Positions 43,783 through 52,402 of a DNA stretch of 64,000 nt are shown piece after piece. This DNA comes from Nitrososphaerota archaeon (GTDB lineage: Archaea; Thermoproteota; Nitrososphaeria; Nitrososphaerales; Nitrosopumilaceae). Where the stretch lies: contig JAJPGU010000006.1 in NCBI GenBank assembly GCA_021325615.1, forward strand, positions 1 to 64,000, given 5' to 3'. The position numbers and the translations under genes were made by a program. Within the stretch, counting starts at the first letter, position 1; each line of letters starts with the position of its first letter. The notes under the pieces were generated by a model. It was not told the DNA's origin, made no database searches, and saw nothing but the letters and a program-made list of their open reading frames with translations.

Positions 43783-46477
43783 TCTAGAGAACAAGTTTTC
43801 AAAACTTGGTTTTGAGCACCTGACCGAGATACAGAAAAAGGCAGTCCCGGTCATCTACCAGAAGATTGATTCTCTTGTCATAGCGCCGACGGGATCTGGA
43901 AAGACTGAAACCGCGGTTATTCCGATATTTGACAGGATCTCGCGCTCAAAAAAGCAAGGCAAGATTAAGGCGCTATACATCACGCCGCTGCGCGCGCTAA
44001 ACCGTGACGTGTTCAGGAGGATAATCAAGTACGCCGAGAACGACGGGCTCTCAATCCAGATAAGGCACGGCGACACGTCCCAGTCGATAAGGAAGAAGAT
44101 TGCTGCCGAACCCCCGGACATACTGATAACGACGCCCGAGACCTTGATAATTCTGCTCACCCAGCCTGCCATGCTCTCTGCCCTTGACGAGCTAGAGTGG
44201 ATTGTAATCGACGAGGTCCACGAGCTGCTTGGAAACGAGCGCGGGGCCCAGCTCTCGCTAAGCCTGGAAAGGCTGCAGGCAAACACCAAGTTTTCCGTGA
44301 CAAGGGTGGGACTTTCTGCCACGGTAGGCAACACGGCCGAAGCCGCCAAGTTCGTGGTGGGCACAAGGCGCAAGTGCAGGATAATCGAGGACCACTCCAT
44401 TAGAAAGTATGACGTCGAGGTCAAGTATATCGACGGCACCATAACGGATATCGTAGACCACGTGTCAGACTATGTGTCAAAGAACCACCCGGACTCGCCC
44501 GTGCTGCTCTTTACAAACACTAGGGGCGAGTCAGAGTACCTGGCATCGCTGCTAAAGGAGAGGTCTGGCATCCCAATAGAGATGCACCACGGGTCGCTTT
44601 CCCAGCAGGTAAGGGAGGAGACTGAGGAGACGCTTAGGGCGGGCAGGCCAGGAATCGTCGTGTGCACATCGTCTCTTGAGCTCGGCCTTGACATTGGCTC
44701 TGTGGAGCTTGTCATCCATTACGGCTCGCCAAGGCAGGTGTCAAAGCTGGTGCAGAGGATCGGAAGGTCCAAGCACAGCAGGGGCTCGTCGGCAAAGGGG
44801 CTGATTGTAACAAACAACGCAGACGACGAGTTTGAGGCGCGCGCAATACTTGAGAGGGTGAGGGAAAAGTCAATTGAGGACCAGGTTGTCCACGACGGAG
44901 CCCTTGATGTCCTTGCCCACCACCTTGTCGGGATGACGATGCAGTTTGGGACCGTTCCAGTCGATTTTGCGCTGAAGATGATAAACCAGGCCTATTCCTT
45001 CCGCAAGACAACGCTTGAGGACCTTGCCGCAGTGCTTGAAGTGCTGCAGAACGGCAACATCGTGTTCTTTGACAAGGAGGAGATGGCGTTCAAGAAAAGG
45101 GGCCGTTCGTTTAGGTATTATTTCGAGAACCTCTCCACCATACCTGACATACTAAAGTTCAGGGTCTTTGATACCGTATCAAAGAAGGTGATAGGCAGCC
45201 TCGACCAGAGGTTTGTGGGAGATTACGGCGACCCCGGAAACGTCTTTGTCCTAAAGGGAACGCAGTGGCGCATACTAAACGTGGACGACAGCTCGCTTAG
45301 GATAAACGTCGAGCCAGTCCAGTCAGCAGGCATCAACGTACCGTACTGGGAGGGGGAGAACATACCGGTGGACTATACCACAGCAAGCAAGGTGGGAAAT
45401 TTCAGGACCAAGGCCAAGCAGGAGCGCCTGGCAAACACGCTGATTGAGAGCCTGAAGATAAGCGCCATACCGGACGAAAAGACATTGGTGGTCGAGTCGC
45501 AGAGAGTGCGAAATACCATAGTGCTTCATGCGTGCTTTGGCACCCGGATTAACGCCACGCTTTCAACGCTGCTTTCTGCCATGCTTTCGGCAAAATCCGG
45601 ATACCTGGTGGACTCGAGGTCGGACGCGTACCGGATAATGGTGTCGTCAAGCGGCAGGGTGGGCGAGGACGCCGTGGTCTCGGTCCTCAAGGACGAGTAC
45701 GACCTTGAATCTATTGTCAAGGCGTCGCTTTCAGGTACGCACAATGTGAACTGGAGGACATGGTGCGTCGCAAAAAAGTTCGGAATCGTCGGAAGGGAGG
45801 CTGTATACGACAGAAAGTCGGCAAGGTTCCTCTACGAGAGATATTCGGCCACGCCCCTTGCAAGGGAGGCGCTCCGCGAACTATTTCATGACAAGTACGA
45901 CCTGGGGGGCGCCTCGGACACGCTCAGAAGGATAAGGGAGGGCGCAATAGCGGTCAGGTGGTTTGAGGTGGACTCTTTTTCAAGGCTTGCCGAGCCCATA
46001 CTTGACCATACCACAAAATACTATTCCTCGCCTGCGAACCTCGACAAGGGGGTGCTCGACCTTGTAAAGGGCAGGCTGCAAAAGACAAAGCACAGGCTTG
46101 TCTGCATGAGGTGCGGCAAATGGGAAAAAGTTGTGGAGACAGACGAGGTAGGCGGCATCCTTGCGTGCCCGCATTGCAGGTCAAGGCAGGTCTCCGCCAC
46201 GTTCTATTCGGATTACGACCTCTCAAAGATAGTCCAGAAGAAGATAGCAGGCAAGAAGATCACCGCGGACGAGAACCACAAGTTCAACCGCGCATGGAAG
46301 GTCTCGTCACTCCTTGAGAACTTTGGCAAGACGGCCCTTGTGGTGCTGTCAGGATACGGCGTGGGCGCGGACACCGGTGCAAGGATTCTCAGGAACATGG
46401 TAGGCGAGGAGGAGATGTACCGCCAGATCTACGAGGCCGAGAGGCAGTACGTCACAACGCGAGGATTCTGGGATTAA
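43709..46477 (+). CDS. lhr: Lhr-type superfamily 2 DNA helicase
   Basis: Protein of 922 residues: Q-motif region (GFEHLTEIQKKAVP), Walker A APTGSGKTE at about 60-68, TPLRALN, DEVHELLGNERG, SATVGN, then the second RecA domain with LVQRIGRSKHSRG, a winged-helix/Lhr core, and a CMRCGKWEKVV...CPHC zinc ribbon near residue 795. It unwinds DNA or RNA-DNA hybrids in repair. The start is TTG 43709 or GTG 43712; no later conventional start precedes the Q-motif. Confidence 0.92.
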   Translation: MVQWYTSDLEQENPRNQSHPLLPLDLENKFSKLGFEHLTEIQKKAVPVIYQKIDSLVIAPTGSGKTETAVIPIFDRISRSKKQGKIKALYITPLRALNRDVFRRIIKYAENDGLSIQIRHGDTSQSIRKKIAAEPPDILITTPETLIILLTQPAMLSALDELEWIVIDEVHELLGNERGAQLSLSLERLQANTKFSVTRVGLSATVGNTAEAAKFVVGTRRKCRIIEDHSIRKYDVEVKYIDGTITDIVDHVSDYVSKNHPDSPVLLFTNTRGESEYLASLLKERSGIPIEMHHGSLSQQVREETEETLRAGRPGIVVCTSSLELGLDIGSVELVIHYGSPRQVSKLVQRIGRSKHSRGSSAKGLIVTNNADDEFEARAILERVREKSIEDQVVHDGALDVLAHHLVGMTMQFGTVPVDFALKMINQAYSFRKTTLEDLAAVLEVLQNGNIVFFDKEEMAFKKRGRSFRYYFENLSTIPDILKFRVFDTVSKKVIGSLDQRFVGDYGDPGNVFVLKGTQWRILNVDDSSLRINVEPVQSAGINVPYWEGENIPVDYTTASKVGNFRTKAKQERLANTLIESLKISAIPDEKTLVVESQRVRNTIVLHACFGTRINATLSTLLSAMLSAKSGYLVDSRSDAYRIMVSSSGRVGEDAVVSVLKDEYDLESIVKASLSGTHNVNWRTWCVAKKFGIVGREAVYDRKSARFLYERYSATPLAREALRELFHDKYDLGGASDTLRRIREGAIAVRWFEVDSFSRLAEPILDHTTKYYSSPANLDKGVLDLVKGRLQKTKHRLVCMRCGKWEKVVETDEVGGILACPHCRSRQVSATFYSDYDLSKIVQKKIAGKKITADENHKFNRAWKVSSLLENFGKTALVVLSGYGVGADTGARILRNMVGEEEMYRQIYEAERQYVTTRGFWD

Positions 46478-46507
46478 TCTTATTAGACATTTTGTGCTAG
46501 CCAAGGC

Positions 46508-46708
46508 ATGGCACGATACGTCAAAAAGGACGCGACAGGCCCCCTTGAGGTTAAGGTCGGGGGCGAGTCCAAGTGGATCTGCATGTGCGGGCTTTCAGCC
46601 AACCAGCCCTACTGCGACGGTTCGCACAAAAAGACAGCAGGCGAGGAGCCCGGAAAGATATACTTTTACAAAAAAGACGGGACAAGGATCCAGGTACCGG
46701 AACTCTAA
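46508..46708 (+). CDS. CDGSH iron-sulfur domain protein
   Basis: Protein of 66 residues. CMCGLSANQPYCDGSH gives the three Cys and one His ligands of a 2Fe-2S CDGSH cluster. Small redox or cluster-transfer protein. The TATA-like CTTATTAGA lies about 27 nt before the ATG, giving a leaderless mRNA. Confidence 0.93.
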   Translation: MARYVKKDATGPLEVKVGGESKWICMCGLSANQPYCDGSHKKTAGEEPGKIYFYKKDGTRIQVPEL

Positions 46709-46721
46709 GCCCCACCTGTAA

Positions 46722-46729
46722 TTTTTTTT
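46722..46729 (+). terminator. T-run terminator after the CDGSH gene
   Basis: Eight consecutive T residues lie 14 bp after the CDGSH stop with no gene reading through; archaeal RNA polymerase terminates on such runs. Confidence 0.45.
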
Positions 46730-46807
46730 CAATGCACTAGTGGTTTGCCATTCCTGCCAATGAGAACGGCCGGTATCCAATTAAATATCAAGCACAATAC
46801 CCATGTC

Positions 46808-47218
46808 ATGCAGAAATCTACACAGCAGTTCATCCTGATTGCAACTGCGCTTGTATTTGCAAACAGCGGGATCTACTTCTTTACCGCATACTCACAGATG
46901 CACGAGTCAACCGACGCGGGGAGCCAGATCCAGACGATGCTCTTTACCACCGCTGCGGTGTCCTACCTGCCCCTGGGTTTGTGGATGATAAAGAACAGGC
47001 TTCACACCAGGGCGCCGTACGTGATTGCAAGCCTGATATCCGTGGCGCTCATAGGCCTCTACGTGGTATCCCGGACCGTCAACCTGCCAGTCGTGGGAAT
47101 CCAGGACGATGTAGGGACTTTTGACATCCTTTGCAAGGTGACGCAGGGAGGCATTGTAGTGGTATCGCTGCTCCTGATCCGGAACTGGAGAAAAGAAAAG
47201 ATCCAAGTATCAAACTAG
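46808..47218 (+). CDS. Four-helix membrane protein, unknown
   Basis: About 136 residues with four predicted membrane helices: FILIATALVFANSGIYFF, the LFTTAAVSYLPLGLWMI region, APYVIASLISVALIGLYVVS, and GGIVVVSLLLIRNW. No family is recognised. The ATG at 46808 is placed about 26 nt after ATTAAATAT; the frame extends upstream to 46745 but promoter spacing argues against it. It converges on the regulator gene with a 4-bp overlap. Confidence 0.72.
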   Translation: MQKSTQQFILIATALVFANSGIYFFTAYSQMHESTDAGSQIQTMLFTTAAVSYLPLGLWMIKNRLHTRAPYVIASLISVALIGLYVVSRTVNLPVVGIQDDVGTFDILCKVTQGGIVVVSLLLIRNWRKEKIQVSN

Positions 47219-47559
47219 GGCCTGTCTGAAAACTTTTCCCAGAGCCTCTGAATTTTTTTATCCATTGCAACTTTTTCAAGCTTGCAGAAAATCTCGCCGT
47301 CCTTGAACTTTACATCGATTCCTGAGACCATGCTCATGTAGTAAGACTCGTCAAGGCCCTCAAGCGTGCGTATTATCTTGGTCTTCTTTACAAGTTCCAG
47401 GGCCTCGAGGCTTTTTATCTTCCTGTATGTGGTGGACGTGGGGATGCCAAGCGCATCTGACATCTGCTGCGCAGTCATCTCCTTCTTTGTCAATATGGAA
47501 AGTATCTTCCTGCTGTACTCGTCAGCCAGAACCGATATGATCTCGTCGTCGTTTGCCAT
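47215..47559 (-). CDS. ArsR-like winged-helix transcriptional regulator
   Basis: Protein of 114 residues: a winged helix-turn-helix (SRKILSILTKKEMTAQQMSD, then IPTSTTYRKIKSLEALELV) and a C-terminal beta/helical extension containing LEGLDESYYMSMVSGIDVKF. No metal-binding Cys motif. It lies 4 bp downstream of the membrane protein gene at 47564, so the two probably work together, with the membrane protein a possible sensor or target. Confidence 0.85.
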   Translation of the reverse strand: MANDDEIISVLADEYSRKILSILTKKEMTAQQMSDALGIPTSTTYRKIKSLEALELVKKTKIIRTLEGLDESYYMSMVSGIDVKFKDGEIFCKLEKVAMDKKIQRLWEKFSDRP

Positions 47560-47563
47560 CTCT

Positions 47564-47836
47564 TCAGCTTTTCTTCACTGCCAGGATAAGCACTACGAAC
47601 CCGGCAATCTCAAAGCCCTCCTCTATTATCCTCTGCAGGTCCTCGTTTGCAAGGAATGAAAACCCGTACTCGATGACGGTCTCGCCAAGCACCAGCAAGG
47701 TAAACCCGGCTGCCAGCAGTATCATGGGGGGATACTTTGTCTTTTTGAATGCCTTGGCTGCAAAGAAGACCAGCGTAAAGCCCACTAGGAGGTGGGCGGC
47801 AAGAAGAATGTAATGGGTTGTCGTAAGGTCATCCAT
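47564..47836 (-). CDS. Three-helix membrane protein paired with the regulator
   Basis: Protein of 90 residues with helices at about 7-27 (YILLAAHLLVGFTLVFFAA), 35-56 (PPMILLAAGFTLLVLGETVI) and 70-87 (EIAGFVVLILAV). No recognised family. It is the first gene of a two-gene unit with the ArsR-like regulator. Comparable wHTH/membrane pairs are frequent in this lineage, which is an observation from memory. Confidence 0.7.
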   Translation of the reverse strand: MDDLTTTHYILLAAHLLVGFTLVFFAAKAFKKTKYPPMILLAAGFTLLVLGETVIEYGFSFLANEDLQRIIEEGFEIAGFVVLILAVKKS

Positions 47837-47980
47837 CTGTTAATCATGGTAGGTGCGCGGAAAAGTGCTTTTAACCTATAGCCCCATTCTTACGGGTGGG
47901 AATGCCGGTCATTTTCGGCAGTATTCATAAATTCCCAAAATTAGGGGCAATTTTTAATCAAGGTGTTCCTTTGATTGAGC

Positions 47981-49378
47981 CTAGTTTTTCTTTGTAATGA
48001 CGGAATATGCTGTGAGGAAAACTTCCGTCCTTCCCTCAAGGCCCGGCTTTGCGGTAACGCCCGTTATGCTGATTATTTCCCCCTGGGTGAACTGCTCAAG
48101 CAGCCTTGCCTGGGCGCGCCATCCCTTGACCCAGATCTGGCCCGTGTCGTCCTCGACAAAGGTCTCGGAAAGCGAGACCGACTCGCCTGTCTTGGTCTGA
48201 ATCTCGCGCTTTTGCGGCGACTTGAGTATGATTGCCTCTATGCAGTAGATGCCGTCAGACGGCTTGACGTCCCGGATCTTTGTCCTGGACTCTGCAAGGG
48301 TGGGGATGCCAAGCCCGTCGGATTTTTTCACAGGCGAATCATGCTCTATTGTGATCGTGTTTCCGTAGACCTTTGCGGGCACAATCTCCACCGCATCGCC
48401 TGAATTGAGGTCGGAGGTTAGCGATGATGTGTCCACTATGTTTACAATCTTTTTGTCCTGCTGGACTGCTACAAGCAGCCTGCTTCCAGAATCTGATTTT
48501 GTGGCCGAAAGTATCCTTGCCAGAACCGGTGCAATCTCCTTTGCGCCCTCCACCTCCAGGACCGTGCCCTCGTCGCCGTGCAGTTCAAGGCCCATCTGGC
48601 CCATCTTGGTGCCAACCCCGATGAGGCGGGCCTTGGCGCCTGCAGAAACTACCCTTGGGATGGAATTTTCGTCCTTGTTCCATAGAACGGCCCTCACAAT
48701 GCCTCCGTCCTTTCCCTTGAGCCTCAGCTGGAGGGCCTTTGCCCTCTCGCCCTTGAAGTTGGTAAACTCGGTGGTACGGATGCTTCCGTCAAGGATGCCT
48801 GAGACCACGAGGTTCTGCTGGTTCTCCTTGACGTTTGAGACATCGTCGGTGATTGCATCAAGGGACGGTATCTTGGACTCGGTGTTGTTTGGCTCGACGG
48901 TGGAGCCTGAACCCACGTTGATTATCGGGTTGCCCTTGAGGTCTGACTTGACATAGGCCTTGATTATCTTGACAAGGTCGCCTGGCTTGAGGTTCTCGAT
49001 GCCGGGAAGGTTTGCCTTTTCGTCCCAGAGCTTGACCTTTGCCCTCTGGTTTCCGTCATAAACTGTCATGTTCCTGAGCAGGAACTGCGTCCCGTCCTTC
49101 CTCGAGTACTGCCTTGCGGGATAGACGTTCATTATGCGCGTTTCAAGCGTGATTTCCTTTGCGCCCACGTAAATGTCCTTGAGCGACATCTCCACCTTGA
49201 GCGGCTCGCTCAGTGAGACGCCGAGGTCGGACGCAATCAAAAAGAGCGCTCCCTGGTCCGTAAGGTAGCCTGCCCCTATCTTTTCCTTCTTCCTCTGTAT
49301 CATCTCCTCGAGGTCCTTTCGCGAAAGTTCGGGCTTCTGTTCCAATAACTTGCTCATCAATGAATCAAATTCGGACAA
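47981..49378 (-). CDS. rpa: Replication protein A-like ssDNA-binding protein
   Basis: About 465 residues with several OB folds: TLETRIMNVYPARQYSRKDG with KVKLWDEKANLPG; LVVSGILDGSIRTTEFTNFK with AVLWNKDE; VNIVDTSSLTSDLNSGDAVE; and a last one with GQIWVKGWR. The N-terminal helical segment SEFDSLMSKLLEQKPELSRK is typical of archaeal RPA. The start TTG 49378 lies about 28 nt after TTTTTATTAAC; a frame from 49438 would run through that promoter. Confidence 0.9.
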   Translation of the reverse strand: MSEFDSLMSKLLEQKPELSRKDLEEMIQRKKEKIGAGYLTDQGALFLIASDLGVSLSEPLKVEMSLKDIYVGAKEITLETRIMNVYPARQYSRKDGTQFLLRNMTVYDGNQRAKVKLWDEKANLPGIENLKPGDLVKIIKAYVKSDLKGNPIINVGSGSTVEPNNTESKIPSLDAITDDVSNVKENQQNLVVSGILDGSIRTTEFTNFKGERAKALQLRLKGKDGGIVRAVLWNKDENSIPRVVSAGAKARLIGVGTKMGQMGLELHGDEGTVLEVEGAKEIAPVLARILSATKSDSGSRLLVAVQQDKKIVNIVDTSSLTSDLNSGDAVEIVPAKVYGNTITIEHDSPVKKSDGLGIPTLAESRTKIRDVKPSDGIYCIEAIILKSPQKREIQTKTGESVSLSETFVEDDTGQIWVKGWRAQARLLEQFTQGEIISITGVTAKPGLEGRTEVFLTAYSVITKKN

Positions 49379-49403
49379 ATCAAAAACTGTTAGAATCTGT
49401 GTG

Positions 49404-49414
49404 TTAATAAAAAT
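49404..49414 (-). promoter_or_regulatory. TATA-like promoter of rpa
   Basis: The minus strand reads TTTTTATTAAC, centred about 30 nt before the TTG start 49378. It decides against the longer frame. Confidence 0.5.
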
Positions 49415-49502
49415 TCCCGCGCCTGAGCGATCTAACAAGAATATGTATCGGTTCTACGCCCGCCCAGTAGGTACAATAGGCGGGCAGGAAGACAGACTGT
49501 AA

Positions 49503-50474
49503 ATGCTCTCAGTAGAGGCAAGGTCGCTTTCAAAATCATACGGAAACGTCCCGGCCGTGGACTCGATTGACCTTTCCGTAGGTCCTGGCAAGATCTTCGG
49601 GTTTCTCGGGCCAAACGGGGCCGGCAAGACCACTACCATCAAGCTACTTACGACCCTTATCCCGCCCACAAGCGGCAGGGTGAGCATCCTTGGGATTGAC
49701 GCGTCAAGGGACCCTCTTGGAATCAGGAAGAAGATAGGGGTGGTGCTGCAGCAGCCAAGCTACGAGCCAAACCTCACCGTGGAGAGGTCGCTTGAGAAAT
49801 ACGGGATGATGTGGGACGTTGATTCAAGGACCCGGAGGGAGAGGACCGAGGAGCTTCTGGCAGCCTTTGACCTTGAGGATATCAGGAAGAAGAAGAACGA
49901 CGACATATCGATAGGCCAGAGGAGGCGCGTCCAGGTTGCGCGCGAGTTCATGCACGACATGGACCTTCTATTCCTTGACGAGCCCACGGTGGGGCTTGAC
50001 CCGTCTGCAAGGAGGGGCCTCCTTGACTATATACGGGGCAAGGTAAGGGACGGCCTTACGATATTCTTTACCACGCACATACTTGAGGAGGCAGAGTACC
50101 TCTGCGACGAGATTGCCATCATAAACAGGGGCAGGATTATAGCGGTGGATACGCCCGACGAGCTCAAGAACAAGTTCGGGCGCGAGAAGACGATAAAGAT
50201 ACGCCTGGGCGGGACGCATGACATCTCATCCATGCTTGAGGGGCTGGCAAGTTATGATATTTCGCACGACGAGGGCACCGTGATTACCATACATTCCGCA
50301 GACTCGGAGCGCGCCCTTGCCAGGATACTCCAGGTATTAAGCTCAAACAACATCGGGGTGGAGGACCTAAGCGTCGTCCCAACCTCGCTTGAGGAGATAT
50401 TCCTCAAGGTAGTAAAGGATTCCAACTCAAATGGGGAGAACCATGGTGCATCCAATAATCAGGCTGGTAAATAG
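49503..50474 (+). CDS. ABC transporter ATP-binding protein (DrrA-like)
   Basis: Protein of 323 residues: Walker A GPNGAGKTTTIKLL, Q-loop VVLQQPSYEPNLTV, a variant signature ISIGQRRRV where LSGGQ is usual, Walker B LLFLDEPTVGLDPSARRG, H-loop TTHILEEAEYL. The C-terminal extension (about 215-300) is as in DrrA-type ABC-2 exporters. It overlaps the permease gene by 44 bp. Confidence 0.93.
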   Translation: MLSVEARSLSKSYGNVPAVDSIDLSVGPGKIFGFLGPNGAGKTTTIKLLTTLIPPTSGRVSILGIDASRDPLGIRKKIGVVLQQPSYEPNLTVERSLEKYGMMWDVDSRTRRERTEELLAAFDLEDIRKKKNDDISIGQRRRVQVAREFMHDMDLLFLDEPTVGLDPSARRGLLDYIRGKVRDGLTIFFTTHILEEAEYLCDEIAIINRGRIIAVDTPDELKNKFGREKTIKIRLGGTHDISSMLEGLASYDISHDEGTVITIHSADSERALARILQVLSSNNIGVEDLSVVPTSLEEIFLKVVKDSNSNGENHGASNNQAGK

Positions 50475-51207
50475 GAACCTTACCATATCACTCAACATGG
50501 GGTTTGTGATATGGCAGGTGGTCTTTCCTGTCATATACATATTCGTGGCAGGCTTTGCGTACACGGCCCTCATCCACAACGTGCCGTTCGGATCAAAGAA
50601 CCTAGACTATCCCGCGTTCATTTCGTCGGGGATGATAGGGTTCAACATCATGAACTCGACTCTGATATCAGGCATAATAATATGGAACGACAGGAGGCAC
50701 GGGATGTTCGAGCAGATACTTGTAGGGCCCTTTACGCGCGCGCAGTACATCCTTTCAAACGTGTATACCATTGGGATAATCGGGCTTGTATCTGCAGGGC
50801 TGATTACGGCAATAGGATACCCCCTGTTTTTCAAGTCGGTAGAGTTTAACCTGCTCACAATACCGCTTGTAGTGTTTGCGTCAATCACCGGCGCCATACT
50901 GTTTGGCTCGATTGCGTCAATAATCTCAACCAGATTAAAGTCAAGCGAGGGATTCAACGTCATTATCAATACTGTCTTTCTCTTCTTTGCCTTTGTCAGC
51001 ACGGCCTTTTATCCGGCACAGGGGGCGCCGCCCGTCCTTGCAACCGCGTTCTATCTCAACCCACTGACCTACCTTGTGGATGTGGTCCGAGCGGGAATCT
51101 TTGGAAACTTCACCAGCACCGTGGCATACGAGATGGCGGTGCTTGTCACCGGCGCAGCAGTCCTGTTTGTGATAGCGACAAAGCTCCTCTCAAAGCTTGA
51201 GATCTAG
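50431..51207 (+). CDS. ABC-2 type transporter permease
   Basis: Protein of 258 residues with six predicted helices and the ABC-2 hallmarks NDRRHGMFEQILVGPFTRAQ and FYLNPLTYLVDVVRAG. Partner of the preceding ATPase; together they form a DrrAB-like exporter of unknown substrate (lipid, polymer or drug). The start is ATG 50431 or ATG 50443, both inside the end of the ATPase gene. Confidence 0.92.
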   Translation: MGRTMVHPIIRLVNRNLTISLNMGFVIWQVVFPVIYIFVAGFAYTALIHNVPFGSKNLDYPAFISSGMIGFNIMNSTLISGIIIWNDRRHGMFEQILVGPFTRAQYILSNVYTIGIIGLVSAGLITAIGYPLFFKSVEFNLLTIPLVVFASITGAILFGSIASIISTRLKSSEGFNVIINTVFLFFAFVSTAFYPAQGAPPVLATAFYLNPLTYLVDVVRAGIFGNFTSTVAYEMAVLVTGAAVLFVIATKLLSKLEI

Positions 51208-51266
51208 GCAAAACCTATGCCCGGGGGTAAAGTTGCTTTATATGTTAAATTCACGTTAGATATCGC

Positions 51267-51512
51267 ATGCAGGTTCGAAGGAGAAGCAGCCTCTGGTTCC
51301 TACTGCCCATAGTGTTCAACATACTTGGAGGGCTTGTGGCATACTTTGTAATCCGGGACGACGACCCAAGGAAGGCCCGCAGCTGCCTGCTTCTTGGCGC
51401 AATCCTTGCCGCAATACCGGTCCTGCTCATTTTCGTGCCCCTGCTTGTGGGGATAACAATACTTCCGCACTTTATGCCCCACATCCAGGCCCCGCAGATG
51501 CGTTACATGTAG
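51267..51512 (+). CDS. Small two-helix membrane protein
   Basis: Protein of 81 residues: SLWFLLPIVFNILGGLVAYF, then the cytoplasmic-type stretch VIRDDDPRKARSC, then LLGAILAAIPVLLIFVPLLV. No recognised family. A TATA-like TTATATGTT near 51237-51245 lies about 26 nt before the ATG. Confidence 0.7.
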   Translation: MQVRRRSSLWFLLPIVFNILGGLVAYFVIRDDDPRKARSCLLLGAILAAIPVLLIFVPLLVGITILPHFMPHIQAPQMRYM

Positions 51513-51535
51513 CTTGGCTGAGGAGATCAAATTAT

Positions 51536-51559
51536 ACTTATAAGTAAGAAAATTCTTAC
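51536..51559. promoter_or_regulatory. Palindromic TATA region and inverted-repeat operator of the AbrB-MazF unit
   Basis: ACTTATAAGT (51536-51545) is a perfect palindrome placed as the TATA box about 26 nt before ATG 51567. It overlaps the inverted repeat GTAAGAA-AA-TTCTTAC at 51544-51559, which ends 7 bp before the start. Such symmetry fits autorepression by the antitoxin. Confidence 0.55.
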
Positions 51560-51566
51560 ATTAGGC

Positions 51567-51851
51567 ATGGGAATGCGAGGACAGATTAAATTCAGAACGA
51601 TAAAGGTTTCTGCAAAGGGCCAGATCACTCTTCCCTCTGACATACAAAAGGAAATTGGGATAAAAAAGGGAGATGAAATCCTGCTAATAAGAAAAGGCGA
51701 AAGAATAATTCTTGAGAAACCTGAAAAGCTGGCAAGCAGAATCGAAGACGAATTTGTCGATATGGAGTCGTTGTCTGAAATGTCTCTTAGGAAACTGTGG
51801 TTAAACAAGAACGACGAGATATGGAACCAATACCTAAGTGAAGATAAATGA
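51567..51851 (+). CDS. AbrB/SpoVT-type antitoxin
   Basis: Protein of 94 residues. The swapped-hairpin DNA-binding domain is IKVSAKGQITLPSDIQKEIG with KKGDEILLIRKGERIIL; the C-terminal helical part presumably wraps the toxin. ATG 51567 and ATG 51573 are both possible. ATGA overlap with the toxin gene. AT-rich relative to neighbours. Confidence 0.88.
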   Translation: MGMRGQIKFRTIKVSAKGQITLPSDIQKEIGIKKGDEILLIRKGERIILEKPEKLASRIEDEFVDMESLSEMSLRKLWLNKNDEIWNQYLSEDK

Positions 51852-52183
51852 TCTCACAAAGGGACATTGTCTTATTGTCATTTCCATTCTCAGATCTCAA
51901 AACCTCCAAGGTCAGGCCCGTCTTGGTACTTTCAAACGATGAGTGCAACAAAAAATTTGAAGATTTTGTGGTGGTACCGTTAACGACCAACTTGCGATCG
52001 AGGGATTATTCCGTGCTAATCACGGAAAGGAACCTTGAGAAAGGAAGGTTGATTGTAGACAGCAACATAAAAGTGGACAGAATATTTAGCGTGAGCAAGA
52101 AGCTGGTAAGGGCAAACATTGGAAAAATAAACATGGAAACCCACAACAAGGTAAGAAGGATGCTTTCCGAAATAATCAAATGA
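51848..52183 (+). CDS. mazF: MazF/PemK-family endoribonuclease toxin
   Basis: Protein of 111 residues: QRDIVLLSFPFSDLKTSKVR with PVLVLSND, then VVVPLTTNLRSRDYSVLI and IFSVSKKLVRANIGKIN match the PemK/MazF beta-barrel, with the RP-V segment at the RNA site. Cleaves mRNA when free of antitoxin. Overlaps the AbrB gene by 4 bp. Confidence 0.88.
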   Translation: MISQRDIVLLSFPFSDLKTSKVRPVLVLSNDECNKKFEDFVVVPLTTNLRSRDYSVLITERNLEKGRLIVDSNIKVDRIFSVSKKLVRANIGKINMETHNKVRRMLSEIIK

Positions 52184-52402
52184 ACCCATATGGAAAATAT
52201 CATCTGAAATAAGATGTCACGACACAATCTGTATCGCAGGGCAAAATTGTAGTATCAACTTGATTGGAACTGAGATGGCAGCTTATTAAAGTCAAAAAAT
52301 CGGCTGCCATAAAGAATGCACCCGCACAAACTGCAACCATTTGCAATGTGGATTACTGTTGCGTCATTTTTTTAAGGCGGCACGGGACGATTACAGTCAA
52401 GT

